From contig JAHZHC010000011.1 of assembly GCA_019420505.1 (NCBI GenBank), positions 1 through 56,728 of the forward strand: a DNA stretch of 56,728 bases, given 5' to 3'. Of the stretch, positions 25,056 to 33,769 are shown piece after piece. A program made the position numbers and the translations under genes. The notes beneath the pieces are model-generated. The model saw only the letters and a list, made by a program, of their open reading frames with translations, ran no database searches and had not been told where the DNA came from. This DNA is from Ruminococcus sp. Lineage in GTDB: Bacteria > Bacillota > Clostridia > Oscillospirales > Ruminococcaceae. Positions within the stretch are counted from its first letter, which is position 1. Every line of letters starts with the position of its first letter.

Positions 25056-26363
25056 ATGAAAAAAACTTGTTTAAAAGAATTCGGAAGATATGCGTCTTTA
25101 AATGTTTTGGGTATGATTGGTCTTTCCTGCTATATACTTGCGGATACATTCTTTGTTGCCAGAGGATTGGGTTCGTCGGGTCTTGCGGCGCTTAATATTG
25201 CAATTCCCGTTTTTAGCTTAATACACGGAACAGGGCTTATGCTCGGAATAGGCGGAGCAACAGGATATTCGATCAGTACAAGTCAGGGAAATCAAAATAA
25301 GGGTGACAGATTTTTCTCGCATACCATAATTCTGGGCAGTGTGTTTTCTGCGTTATATATGGTTATTGGTTTTTTATTCTCCGATCAGATATCGTTTGTT
25401 CTGGGTGCGGAGGGAGATACCTTTGAGATGTGCAGGACATATCTAAGAGTTCTTTTATTATTTTCTCCCTTTTTTATTTTCAATAATATCTTTATAAGTT
25501 TTGTCAGAAACGACGGATACCCCCAGCGTGCAATGACAGCTATGCTTTGCGGAAGCTTTGCAAACATCATTATGGATTATATATTTATATTTCCTTTTCA
25601 AATGGGAATTGCAGGCGCTGTGCTTGCGACCGGCTTTTCTCCTGTCATAAGTCTGATTATCATGTCTCCTTTAGCCTTAAAGAAGAGAATAAGGTTTCAT
25701 TTTGTAAAAGTAAAGATGTCAATAAAGATGTGTTTAAATATTTTTGGTTCGGGCATTCCCTCTCTTATTACGGAGCTTTCATCAGGGATAGTCATAATGA
25801 TTTTCAATATAATTATATTAGGTATTGAAGGCAATGACGGTGTTGCCGCATATGGAGTTGTGGCAAACATTTCACTTGTGGTTATAGCGATATATACCGG
25901 AATTTCTCAGGGCGTTCAGCCGCTGTTCAGCAGATATTACGGTTTTGGAAATTATGAAACGGTAAAACGGCTTTTAAAATATTCAGTTATAAGTGTGACA
26001 GGAATATCTTTTATTGTGTATTCGGTAATTTTTGCGTGTTCCGATTTCATTGCAGGAATTTTCAATTCGGAGGGGAATCAGACTCTTCAGATTATAGCGG
26101 TTTCAGGACTGAAGCTTTACTTCTTGGGCTGTGTGTTTGCGGGGATCAACATTGTTCTGTCAGTATACTTTACTTCTACCAACGATCCGAAGCCTGCGTG
26201 GGTGATATCTCTGATGAGAGGATTTTTTGTTATTATACCGTTGGCGTTTATTATGTCTGCAATTTGGGGAATGAAAGGATTATGGCTGGTTTTTCCTGAG
26301 GCAGAGCTTATTGTATGCATTGTCGGAGTAATGATAAAAAAATTATATAAAAGCAGGAAATAG
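25056..26363 (+). CDS. MATE-family efflux transporter
   Basis: 435 residues with about twelve hydrophobic segments in two homologous halves. ADTFFVARGLGSSGLAALNI (29-48) and GISQGVQPLFSRYYGFGNYE (around 290-310) are characteristic MATE motifs at equivalent places in each half. It is a cation-coupled exporter of drugs or metabolites; the substrate cannot be told from sequence. The RBS AAAGG is inside the proposed leader pseudoknot, so translation may respond to a small molecule. It is the only gene of its transcript before the cls promoter. Confidence 0.9.
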   Translation: MKKTCLKEFGRYASLNVLGMIGLSCYILADTFFVARGLGSSGLAALNIAIPVFSLIHGTGLMLGIGGATGYSISTSQGNQNKGDRFFSHTIILGSVFSALYMVIGFLFSDQISFVLGAEGDTFEMCRTYLRVLLLFSPFFIFNNIFISFVRNDGYPQRAMTAMLCGSFANIIMDYIFIFPFQMGIAGAVLATGFSPVISLIIMSPLALKKRIRFHFVKVKMSIKMCLNIFGSGIPSLITELSSGIVIMIFNIIILGIEGNDGVAAYGVVANISLVVIAIYTGISQGVQPLFSRYYGFGNYETVKRLLKYSVISVTGISFIVYSVIFACSDFIAGIFNSEGNQTLQIIAVSGLKLYFLGCVFAGINIVLSVYFTSTNDPKPAWVISLMRGFFVIIPLAFIMSAIWGMKGLWLVFPEAELIVCIVGVMIKKLYKSRK

Positions 26364-26386
26364 AGAGTTTTTGTTAGAATTTTCTG

Positions 26387-26415
26387 TTGAAAAATTTTAG
26401 GAAAGGTGCTATAAT
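26387..26415 (+). promoter_or_regulatory. Promoter of cls
   Basis: TTGAAA (26387-26392), 17 nt, TATAAT (26410-26415); AGAAAGGAA before the ATG at 26455. Confidence 0.75.
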
Positions 26416-26454
26416 ATTTTTAAAAATATTTTAAAACTACAGAAAGGAAATCTT

Positions 26455-27999
26455 ATGAAACAACTTAAGCATTTGGCAAGAATCGTTTTTTCACAAAAAG
26501 CTACAATTATACTTTTGCTGGCTGCTCAGATATCATTTATTTTATTTACATTTTTACGGCTGAGTGCACAATATACTTATCTTAACATCATATTTACGGT
26601 AATTGCGCTTGCTTTGACAATTTATATTCTGAATAAACCGGAAAATCCCGATTATAAGTTAGTATGGATCATTCCGCTTCTTGCGATGCCGTTGTTTGCG
26701 ACGATTGCGTATTTAATTCTTGTTAATCAATATAATACAAAAAAACTAAGAAAAGAGCATTATAAAAAACGTATTGCAACAAATCCTTTTCTTAAACAAA
26801 GCGAAGAAGTTCTGAATAATTTGAATATACAAAACAAGGGTATATACCGGCTTTCAAGATATGTGGATAAGTTCGGCGGTTTTCCTGTTTATCAGAATAC
26901 AACGGCAGAATATTTCAAATCAGGCGAGGAAAAATTTGAAGCTATGAAGAGAGAAATGAAAAAGGCAAAGCATTTTATTTTTCTTGAATACTTCATAATT
27001 GCCAATGGTGAAATGTGGTCAGAGATTGAGGAAATACTTGTCCAAAAGGTAAAAGAGGGCGTTGATGTAAGGCTTTTATACGATGGAATGGTTTCACGTC
27101 TGCCTTATCGTTATGACCGCAAACTCAGAAAAAAGGGTATCAAATGTCATGTATATAATCCATTCCGTCCTATGATTTCAACTGTTCAGAATAACAGGGA
27201 TCACAGAAAAATTCTTGTAATTGACGGTTACACCGCATTCAACGGCGGTGTAAATATTGCTGACGAGTATATAAACAGGATCGTAAGATTCGGACACTGG
27301 AAGGACACTGCCGTCATGATAAAGGGAGAGGCAGTCTGGAACTTCACCATGATGTTTCTTCAAATGTGGGAGATTGTCAGCGGTGAGGGAATGGCAACGG
27401 ATTATGATCAGTACAGGCCGGAAAAACACAGTTCTGTACAGATTGAAAGCGATGGATTTGTAATGCCTTACGGTGATTCTCCGTTTGACAATGAAAATGT
27501 CGGTGAAATGGTTTATCTCAACATAATAAATTCGGCAAAGGATTATGTTTACATAACTACTCCATATTTAATAATTGATCACGAGCTGGTGACGGCGCTG
27601 GGATATGCCGCAAAAAGCGGTGTAGACGTCAGGATAATTGTTCCTGCAATTCCGGACAAGTGGTATGTAAAAGCTATTGGATGGTCATATTATCGTGAAC
27701 TTATTGATCTGGGTGTACATATTTATGAATACAATGGGTTTATTCATGCAAAGAATTTTGTTTCGGATGATACAACAGCAGTTGTGGGTACGATAAACCT
27801 TGATTACCGCAGTTTATATATGCACTTTGAATGTGCTACATATATGTATCAGATGCCTTGTGTCGCTGAGGTAAAAGAAGATTTTCTTAACATTCTCAAT
27901 CATAACTGCAAGAGGATCACTATTGAGGACTGTCTTAACAGGCCGCTTATCAGCAGGATGACTTCAGCAGTTCTTCGGACGTTTGCTCCGTTATTATAA
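26455..27999 (+). CDS. cls: Cardiolipin synthase
   Basis: 514 residues, a membrane enzyme condensing two phosphatidylglycerols into cardiolipin. Two or three N-terminal membrane segments (about 14-35, 40-58 and 65-90) precede two phospholipase-D HKD motifs: HRKILVID near 250 and HAKNFVSD near 430, each HxK-x4-D. GGVN and GTINLDYRS follow them as expected. Its own promoter is at 26387 and a strong terminator at 28007. Confidence 0.94.
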   Translation: MKQLKHLARIVFSQKATIILLLAAQISFILFTFLRLSAQYTYLNIIFTVIALALTIYILNKPENPDYKLVWIIPLLAMPLFATIAYLILVNQYNTKKLRKEHYKKRIATNPFLKQSEEVLNNLNIQNKGIYRLSRYVDKFGGFPVYQNTTAEYFKSGEEKFEAMKREMKKAKHFIFLEYFIIANGEMWSEIEEILVQKVKEGVDVRLLYDGMVSRLPYRYDRKLRKKGIKCHVYNPFRPMISTVQNNRDHRKILVIDGYTAFNGGVNIADEYINRIVRFGHWKDTAVMIKGEAVWNFTMMFLQMWEIVSGEGMATDYDQYRPEKHSSVQIESDGFVMPYGDSPFDNENVGEMVYLNIINSAKDYVYITTPYLIIDHELVTALGYAAKSGVDVRIIVPAIPDKWYVKAIGWSYYRELIDLGVHIYEYNGFIHAKNFVSDDTTAVVGTINLDYRSLYMHFECATYMYQMPCVAEVKEDFLNILNHNCKRITIEDCLNRPLISRMTSAVLRTFAPLL

Positions 28000-28006
28000 A
28001 ACAAAT

Positions 28007-28033
28007 TAAGCCGCCTTTATGGGCGGCTTTTTT
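28007..28033 (+). terminator. Terminator of cls
   Basis: AAGCCGCC (28008-28015)/GGGCGGCTT (28021-28029) with a T tract. Confidence 0.88.
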
Positions 28034-28042
28034 ATGGATCGC

Positions 28043-28073
28043 AGAAAAAAACAGCACCGATTTTCGGTGCTGT
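28043..28073 (-). terminator. Terminator of rplJL
   Basis: ACAGCACCGA (28051-28060)/TCGGTGCTGT (28064-28073) with a 3-nt loop; the minus strand continues with seven T. Confidence 0.9.
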
Positions 28074-28089
28074 CAGATGTAATTTTAAA

Positions 28090-28461
28090 TTACTTAAGTT
28101 CAACAGTTGCGCCAGCAGCTTCAAGCTTAGTTTTGATTTCTTCAGCCTCAGCCTTAGCAACAGCTTCCTTAATAGTCTTAGGAGCGCCTTCAACAATTTC
28201 CTTAGCTTCCTTAAGTCCAAGACCTGTGATTTCCTTAACAGCCTTGATAACGCCCATCTTAGCGTCGCCGAATGAAGCAAGAACTACGTCGAATTCTGTC
28301 TTTTCTTCAGCAGCACCGGCAGCAGCGCCAGCAGCAGGACCTGCTGCGATTGCAGCTGTTACGCCGAATTCTTCCTGGATTGCGTCTACGAGCTCAGCAA
28401 GCTCGAGAACTGAAAGTGTCTTAATATCTTCTACAAATTTCAAAATTTTCTCTGAAGCCAT
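28090..28461 (-). CDS. rplL: Ribosomal protein bL12 (L7/L12)
   Basis: 123 residues. The N-terminal dimerisation helices (to about 30) are followed by the Ala/Gly-rich hinge (AAIAAGPAAGAAAGAAEE). The conserved C-terminal domain contains KMGVIKAVKEITGLGLKEAK, which contacts elongation factors. It forms the stalk with L10, encoded 72 bp upstream in the same operon. GGAG precedes the ATG. The long plus-strand frame across it is only an antisense shadow. Confidence 0.97.
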   Translation of the reverse strand: MASEKILKFVEDIKTLSVLELAELVDAIQEEFGVTAAIAAGPAAGAAAGAAEEKTEFDVVLASFGDAKMGVIKAVKEITGLGLKEAKEIVEGAPKTIKEAVAKAEAEEIKTKLEAAGATVELK

Positions 28462-28533
28462 GATAATAATCTCCTTTATAAATTAATTTTAAATGTCTTT
28501 GCGGATAGATCCGCTCAAATTATGCTGCAAGGA

Positions 28534-29043
28534 TTATGCAGCGTCGTTGTTTTTGTCCACAACAGCCTGAAGTGTTGCAGCAAGCTTCTGGATAGGTCCC
28601 TGGAGAGAACCAACCAACTGAGCCAAAAGAACTTCCTTTGAAGGAATCTTTGAAAGCGCCTTTACGCCTGCCTCGTCGTAAATATCTTCTCCGATAAATC
28701 CGGCTTTAAGGTGGAACTTTTCGTCCTTACATTCCTCAGCAAATTTACCGAGAATTCTTGCAGGAGCAGTCTGGTCGTCGTCAGAAACAGCGATAGCTGT
28801 TGTTCCTTCGAGAACGTTTGTAATGCTTTCAAGTCCAGCATTATTCATTGCGAAACGGAGCATTGTATTCTTCTCAACGAAGTATTTAACGCCGGCTTCA
28901 CGTAATTCCTTACGAAGCTTTGTGTCCTCTTCAACCGTAATACCCTTATAGTCAACGAGTACGCCGGCAGCAGAATTCTTAAGCATTTCTGTAAGCTTTT
29001 CAACCTTTTCCTTTTTAGCAAGTAAAATCTTTTCGCTTGGCAT
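28534..29043 (-). CDS. rplJ: Ribosomal protein uL10
   Basis: 169 residues. It anchors the L12 dimers to 23S rRNA as the base of the ribosomal stalk. MPSEKILLAKKEKVEKLTE is a typical N-terminus, and VDYKGITVEEDTKLRKELRE is the conserved RNA-binding segment. The start at 29043, after GAGGTG, is chosen over a longer frame running into the untranslated leader. It is expected to repress its own operon by binding that leader. Confidence 0.95.
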   Translation of the reverse strand: MPSEKILLAKKEKVEKLTEMLKNSAAGVLVDYKGITVEEDTKLRKELREAGVKYFVEKNTMLRFAMNNAGLESITNVLEGTTAIAVSDDDQTAPARILGKFAEECKDEKFHLKAGFIGEDIYDEAGVKALSKIPSKEVLLAQLVGSLQGPIQKLAATLQAVVDKNNDAA

Positions 29044-29304
29044 AATAATTTCACCTCTTTGAAAAATTACTACCCGTATCGGTTTGCAGCAACATCTGCA
29101 AAAAGAAAATCTCTTTTTATCAAAAGACAAAAAGAGATTACAAAGCATTATTAAACTTTGCTATTCTTTTCCTCGGCCGGACTTATGCATTCATCGGGCA
29201 GCGTTTAATTTAAAGCAAACAGGCTGATAAACAACCACATTTTGCAGACCATTAAACTGCCGCCGGATTCGCTGCCGGCTGTCTTTAGATACGAATGCAA
29301 CAAT
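29044..29304 (-). ncRNA. L10 leader with intrinsic attenuator
   Basis: About 260 nt of untranslated RNA precede rplJ. Near its 5' end lie GC-rich stems such as GACAGCCGGCAGCG and CCGGCGGCAG. Near the gene lies an 11-bp hairpin (29108-29118 with 29129-29139) followed on the minus strand by TTTCTTTTT, a terminator. Known L10 leaders bind the L10(L12)4 complex and end in such an attenuator in Firmicutes. Confidence 0.72.
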
Positions 29305-29305
29305 T

Positions 29306-29334
29306 ATTATAACAGTATTTGATTATCCTGTCAA
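29306..29334 (-). promoter_or_regulatory. Promoter of rplJL
   Basis: Minus-strand TTGACA (29329-29334), 17 nt, TATAAT (29306-29311): consensus. Confidence 0.88.
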
Positions 29335-29367
29335 GTGTTTTAACAATTTTTTTATTAATTTTTTGTA

Positions 29368-29408
29368 AATTTAAAACCGCCGTTTACAGAAACGACGGTT
29401 TTATTTTT
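29368..29408 (-). terminator. Terminator of spo0A
   Basis: A 13-bp stem with one mismatch (29373-29385/29390-29402) and a 4-nt loop, T-rich on both sides. Confidence 0.8.
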
Positions 29409-30190
29409 TATGCTGAAATAGTTGTCTTATATTTAAGGCAGATTTTATCCGTAATAAGTGCAATGAACTCGCTGTTTGTAGGCTTGCCTTTGCCTGTATT
29501 GACGGTATAACCGAAAAAGCTGTTTAACGTATCAAGGTCGCCTCTGTCCCAGGCAATTTCAATAGCATGTCTGATTGCTCTTTCAACTCTTGAAGGAGTA
29601 GTGCTGAATTTTTTGGCTACAGCGGGATATAATAGCTTTGTCACGCTTTCCAGCATTTCTTTGTCATTAACTGACTGGATTATTGCTTCACGCAGATAAT
29701 GGTAACCTTTTATATGAGCAGGAACGCCAATCTGATGAATGATATCTGTTACGATAATCTCAAGGTTGGGGTTTCCTTTCGTTTTTGCATAAGTCAGATC
29801 CGAGGTAATGTCAGTATCTATATCAAGCATTGCTTTTATACGTTCTCCGAGAACCTTTACATCAAATGGTTTCAGCATAAAATAGGATGCTCCCGCAAGC
29901 ATAACCTGCTGTTCAATAAATGAGTTTTCATAAGAGCTTGTTACAATGAAAAGCGGTTTCTTATATGAAGAAGCCTGAAGCTTTTTGATAAGTTCAATTG
30001 CGTCTAAGTTCGTCATAACTGCCTCGATGATTACCACATCGGGAGCTTCATTTTTAATAGCTTCAAATATGGTCAGACCGTCCTTTGGTCTTGTAATAAC
30101 AAAGAATCCCATGGATCTTAATGAAGAAGCGCAGGAAACTCCGTATTGTGCAGAATCGTCACCAATGAGAATTTTGATTTTATTTGTCAT
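29408..30190 (-). CDS. spo0A: Sporulation master regulator Spo0A with Glu56 instead of Asp56
   Basis: 260 residues. The C-terminal DNA-binding domain (about 150-260) is strongly conserved: VPAHIKGYHYLREAI, TTPSRVERAIRHAIEIAWDR and GKPTNSEFIAL. The receiver keeps the acidic pair D11-D12, the switch Thr (FIVTSS) and Lys in FMLKPFD. At the phosphoacceptor position the sequence is IIEAVMTNLDA, where Spo0A normally has a D-x-x-M-P-x-x-D-G pattern. Residue 56 is Glu (GAG at 30023-30025), and Pro and Gly of the loop are also changed. Glu cannot carry the usual acyl-phosphate and may mimic it. GGAGGT precedes the ATG. It lies downstream of spoIVB, the usual Firmicutes order. Identity is certain; activity is not. 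Confidence 0.95.
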   Translation of the reverse strand: MTNKIKILIGDDSAQYGVSCASSLRSMGFFVITRPKDGLTIFEAIKNEAPDVVIIEAVMTNLDAIELIKKLQASSYKKPLFIVTSSYENSFIEQQVMLAGASYFMLKPFDVKVLGERIKAMLDIDTDITSDLTYAKTKGNPNLEIIVTDIIHQIGVPAHIKGYHYLREAIIQSVNDKEMLESVTKLLYPAVAKKFSTTPSRVERAIRHAIEIAWDRGDLDTLNSFFGYTVNTGKGKPTNSEFIALITDKICLKYKTTISA

Positions 30191-30563
30191 GTCAATTTAC
30201 CTCCGTTGTTTAATTATGTCTTTATTAATTGCTTGCCGTCTGTTTTGATTATTAATAAGAATTTTTCAGCTGATTTCAATTCTTCATTGATTTCAGTTTA
30301 ACACATCTAAACATAAAAATCAATAAGTTTTTAGAAAAAACGTCAATTTTTTATCGACTAAATTGTATATGTTGCACAATAAATTAGCTATATACATAAC
30401 AAATCGTTATTTATTTCTTTTTAGTCTTTGCAATCGCCTTTTTGTGACATACAATTTTCTCCAGCATTCGGCAGGAAACCTTTTTTTTACTGTTTTTCAA
30501 GAGTAAAGCGTTTAAAGATGACGAATAAGACGTATTATTCGGACTTTTAAGCGAAAAATAAAA
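30191..30563. other. Intergenic region between spoIVB and spo0A
   Basis: 373 bp, AT-rich. No ORF, repeat or terminator is convincing. A minus-strand TTTAGTCGATAAA (30349-30361) is a weak partial match to a Spo0A box. The spo0A promoter must lie here, but I could not assign it. Confidence 0.5.
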
Positions 30564-31820
30564 TTAACTTGCTAAATCTGTATTAACATCATTGCATAAA
30601 AGGGATTTTTCGTACATTGAGTCTGCAAATATAGCATAACCTTGCTGGGGAGAATCTATAAAAACATGAGTGACGGCTCCGACAAGCTTTCCGTCCTGAA
30701 TTATAGGACTTCCGCTCATACCCTGTACGATACCGCCTGTTTTTTCAAGCAGTTCTTCATCTGTTATCCGAATAATCATATCGTGCTCGGCGTCCTTGTG
30801 AAGATCGATTTTTTCTATTTCAACAGAATATTCTTTTGGTTGGCATCCGTCTATTGTTGAATAAATTTTTGCTTCTCCCGTATGAATTTCATGTCTGAAT
30901 CCAAGCGGAACAGCGGCTTCTTTTGCCGGACAACTATATAGAGTACCGAATATACCACAGTTGTTATTAGATGATATAAGCCCTGTTTTTGAAGAAGAAG
31001 TAAACTCGCCCAGGAGCTGACCGGGATTGCCTTTTTCGCTTTTATCAAAGCCTGTTATGTCAACTTCCCCTACAGAACCTTCCGATAGGGGGAGAGCGAT
31101 TTTTGTATCGGAATCACAAATCGGATGGCCCAATCCGCCGAAGGCTGAGGTTTCAGGATCAAAAAATGTAAGAGTGCCGATGCCTGCTGAAGAATCTCTT
31201 ACCCACATTCCCCCTTTATAGGATCCGTCACATAAGCATGGAGAGAGGGTGGCATGTTTGGTTTCGTCATCACGTTTGTATTCAATAACGCACGGCTGAC
31301 CCTGAGATGAGGAAATTACTTCACCGATTTTTTTATTGGAATCAACCTCTTCTCCGTTTACGGAGGTGATAATGTCGCCGACCTTAAGTCCGCAGTTTGA
31401 AGCGGGGCATTCTCCGTCAATTTTCTCCAGCTTAACGATCATTACCCCGTCTGTCATAAGCTTTATTCCAAAGGGTTGTCCGCAGGGTATAAGAAACGGG
31501 CGGGATATAGTTTTTTCTTTTACGTTTTTAATAGGTATGGAATCAAATAGCATTAACGTGGTGTCGGAAACTTTAGTTACCGGAGAAAAGCTGTCTGAAT
31601 AAAGCTGAGAGGAAAAATTATATCGTGAGGACGCTGCAAAGTATGTTTTGTTTTTGCACGGTTTTGATGATATTGAAAACAAAGATGAAACATTAAGAGG
31701 TTCGCCGCCTGAAACGTAAAAAGAATCCGGCAGGGTTGTCGAATAAAAACCCACAAGTCCCATAATTCCCATTAATACTATTCCTGCTGCCGCAGCGGTG
31801 CGGCGGATTAATTTTCCCAT
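30564..31820 (-). CDS. spoIVB: SpoIVB serine peptidase
   Basis: 418 residues. It has an N-terminal membrane anchor (about 8-28), a PDZ domain (~110-185; SNCGLKVGDIITSVNGEEV) and an S55 peptidase domain with LGHPICDSDT supplying His and QGMSGSPI supplying the catalytic Ser near 370. SpoIVB is made in the forespore, is secreted into the intermembrane space and cleaves SpoIVFA, triggering pro-SigK processing in the mother cell. Its partner pro-SigK is encoded at 52053. Its position upstream of spo0A is conserved in Firmicutes. Confidence 0.94.
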   Translation of the reverse strand: MGKLIRRTAAAAGIVLMGIMGLVGFYSTTLPDSFYVSGGEPLNVSSLFSISSKPCKNKTYFAASSRYNFSSQLYSDSFSPVTKVSDTTLMLFDSIPIKNVKEKTISRPFLIPCGQPFGIKLMTDGVMIVKLEKIDGECPASNCGLKVGDIITSVNGEEVDSNKKIGEVISSSQGQPCVIEYKRDDETKHATLSPCLCDGSYKGGMWVRDSSAGIGTLTFFDPETSAFGGLGHPICDSDTKIALPLSEGSVGEVDITGFDKSEKGNPGQLLGEFTSSSKTGLISSNNNCGIFGTLYSCPAKEAAVPLGFRHEIHTGEAKIYSTIDGCQPKEYSVEIEKIDLHKDAEHDMIIRITDEELLEKTGGIVQGMSGSPIIQDGKLVGAVTHVFIDSPQQGYAIFADSMYEKSLLCNDVNTDLAS

Positions 31821-31993
31821 TTTTAATCATTCCCTTCTTTTTGATCGGCGTAATTTTTAACTTCTTTTTGGTTGCAGATTTATTGTTGACTGTGGATAAG
31901 AATAAATTCAGCATGACAGATAAGTATATTTTTCTTTGGAATTGCAAGAAATTTAGCTTAAAAAGCCTTTCCGAAAAATTTCAATGGGTTTTG

Positions 31994-32022
31994 TTGATAT
32001 TAAAGATCAAATGTGTTATAAT
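31994..32022 (+). promoter_or_regulatory. Promoter of the charged membrane protein gene
   Basis: TTGATA (31994-31999), 17 nt, TATAAT (32017-32022). Because transcription starts after 32022, the longer frame opening at 31841 cannot be the real start. Confidence 0.7.
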
Positions 32023-32110
32023 ATTTTTACAGTGTTTTAATTTAATTAGCGCTGTAACAATATTTGTAGTATATTGCTATTTTAATTTTAATACATATGA
32101 GAGGTTTTTT

Positions 32111-32755
32111 ATGTCAAAAAAGGAAAAGCTAAGAGAACAAAAAGAAAAACAGGACAAATTAATGAAGGAAATGGAGCTTCAGGAACAGCGTGAAATTGAA
32201 GCGGCAAGAAGCGGCATGAGCAAAGCTGCCGAAAGGCTTATAAAAAAAGCTAAAAAGGAAAAAGGAAAAAATCATGAGGAAAAAATATTGATGGCGCTGA
32301 AGCTTTTAATGCTTATTCCTCTTGCATATTCGGGTATATTTTATTGTGCGGTTACTGTTGCGGGAGTGGCGACCGGATATATGAGCGATACCCCTAAATG
32401 GGTAGGCGCAGTAATGGGAATCGGAAGTCTTATAATTATTGCAGGTATACTGTTTTCCTTTTTTAAAAAATACATAATTTCTTTTGCTGTTAATTTGGCG
32501 GGTACGGTGTGTTATATGAAAGGCGCTTTGCATATAATCAACAGAATTTCTGAAAAGCTTGAAAATTACAGCGGAGCAAATCCCGATTTAATGGATATGG
32601 ATAAGGACTATATGCTTTATTATTATCCGATTATGCTTATAACTTTGCTGTCATTTATTTTGGCAGTAATTACAGTCGTTAAAAGAATTAAAAAGAAAAA
32701 ACGCTTACAGCTTGAGCGTGACAATGCACCTGTTAAGAGTATTGTTGATGAATAA
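32111..32755 (+). CDS. Membrane protein with N-terminal coiled coil
   Basis: 214 residues. The first 60 are highly charged (repeated KxKxREQKEKQ, then KKAKKEKGKNHEEK) and probably form a cytoplasmic coiled coil. Three or four membrane helices follow (about 63-85, 97-117, 122-140 and 177-197), with a basic tail (RIKKKKRLQLE). No family is recognised. The ATG at 32111 has GAGAGG upstream and fits the promoter at 31994. It is a single gene with its own terminator. Confidence 0.72.
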   Translation: MSKKEKLREQKEKQDKLMKEMELQEQREIEAARSGMSKAAERLIKKAKKEKGKNHEEKILMALKLLMLIPLAYSGIFYCAVTVAGVATGYMSDTPKWVGAVMGIGSLIIIAGILFSFFKKYIISFAVNLAGTVCYMKGALHIINRISEKLENYSGANPDLMDMDKDYMLYYYPIMLITLLSFILAVITVVKRIKKKKRLQLERDNAPVKSIVDE

Positions 32756-32786
32756 TTAACAGCGATTTATATTGTTTTTGAAAACC

Positions 32787-32822
32787 AAACGGGCGAACTA
32801 TGTTCGCCCGTTTTAGTTTTTA
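32787..32822. terminator. Bidirectional terminator
   Basis: ACGGGCGAA/TTCGCCCGT stem followed by TTTAGTTTTT. It lies between the converging membrane protein and GH25 genes. Confidence 0.85.
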
Positions 32823-32848
32823 TTTATAAAATTTTAGCACAGCTTTTT

Positions 32849-33643
32849 TCAGAATCCGTTTAATCTGTTTTTTCTCATGATTTCGGGATAATCCTTTACG
32901 GCATAATCTAAATCCACATCGCCCCGAATTCCGTTAACGTTTCCCCTGAATGAGTATTGGTGGATACCGAAATCTATATTGGGAGTTCCGCCGATGTCGG
33001 CAGCCCATATATCATATTTTTCTTTTATTTCATCTGTCAGAAGTGTGGTGAGAAAATCTTCATAGGAATATATCATGACATAATATCTTGCTTGCTCCAT
33101 TCGGCTGCAAAATGCGTCAATTATTGCTGATACACGTTCTCTTCCAAGCTCTGCCTGGGCACGTTCTTCAATATCCAGTGCTACAGGATAAGGCAGACGT
33201 TTACCACGCAGTATTTCAATAAGCCTGTCTGCTTCCTCACGTGCTGATGCTTCATCTAAGGCGAGGGTATAAAGATATGCTCCGACAGGAATACCTGCTT
33301 TTGTTGCTTCCTCATAATTGTCCTCAAAGCGTGAATCAAGCTCTGTACCGTATGCTGCTCTCAGCATAGCAAAAGCATGATGCGGAGATTGCTTTACATG
33401 ATTCCATTCTATTACTCCCTGCCATGAGGAAACATCTATTCCGTATTCTCTGTTTTCTTCCCTGTCATGGTGAAAATCTTCCTTGATCCGTCTACGTTCA
33501 TCGCAGATTTCGTCTGCATACCGTTTTGCGAAATCTTCAATAAATTCACGGGTATATCCTTCTGCGGCAATTATATTATCCGTCCTTGTGTCCCTTGCCA
33601 GTGCGTGAATAAGTTCACGGATTTTTGTGTCTGAAAGCTCCAT
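32849..33643 (-). CDS. GH25-type muramidase without a signal peptide
   Basis: 264 residues. A charged helical N-terminal part (1-65, many Arg/Glu/Asp) precedes a glycosyl hydrolase family 25 domain. YGIDVSSWQGVIEW opens it, followed by GAYLYTLA, the catalytic ALDIEE, MIYSYEDF, WAADIGGTP and HQYSFRGNVNGI with DVDLDY at the end. Family members cleave the MurNAc-GlcNAc bond of peptidoglycan. No signal peptide is present, and the added N-terminal domain is not one I know. It may act inside the cell, for example on the forespore side, or be released by lysis. The start at 33643 follows GGAGGTG; the frame opening at 33676 lacks an RBS. Confidence 0.85.
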   Translation of the reverse strand: MELSDTKIRELIHALARDTRTDNIIAAEGYTREFIEDFAKRYADEICDERRRIKEDFHHDREENREYGIDVSSWQGVIEWNHVKQSPHHAFAMLRAAYGTELDSRFEDNYEEATKAGIPVGAYLYTLALDEASAREEADRLIEILRGKRLPYPVALDIEERAQAELGRERVSAIIDAFCSRMEQARYYVMIYSYEDFLTTLLTDEIKEKYDIWAADIGGTPNIDFGIHQYSFRGNVNGIRGDVDLDYAVKDYPEIMRKNRLNGF

Positions 33644-33769
33644 AATGCATTTCACCTCCCGATTATTATATGCCAAAACCGAAAAAACAGTTACACGTGG
33701 TTATTATGTTGTCAGGAGGGGTAAAATAGAATTATATATCTTAAATTTGAAGATTTACGGAGGCATTAA

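Noticed and set aside
28019..28486. Plus-strand frame of 155 codons over rplL
   Set aside because: Antisense shadow of the Ala/Lys-rich L12 gene; no promoter, and it starts within the cls terminator.
29044..29407. tRNA or rRNA gene in the spo0A-rplJ gap
   Set aside because: No cloverleaf or CCA-type end was found; the region is better explained as the L10 leader and promoter.
30349..30361. Spo0A-box-like TTTAGTCGATAAA upstream of spo0A
   Set aside because: Mismatches fall in the core TGTCGAA, and no promoter can be placed beside it.
31736..31748. Spo0A-box-like TTGTCGAATAAAA
   Set aside because: It lies inside the spoIVB coding sequence and encodes ordinary residues there, so chance is the simplest explanation.
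31841..32110. Longer start for the coiled-coil membrane protein
   Set aside because: A TTGATA-17-TATAAT promoter lies inside this stretch and the proper RBS is before 32111.
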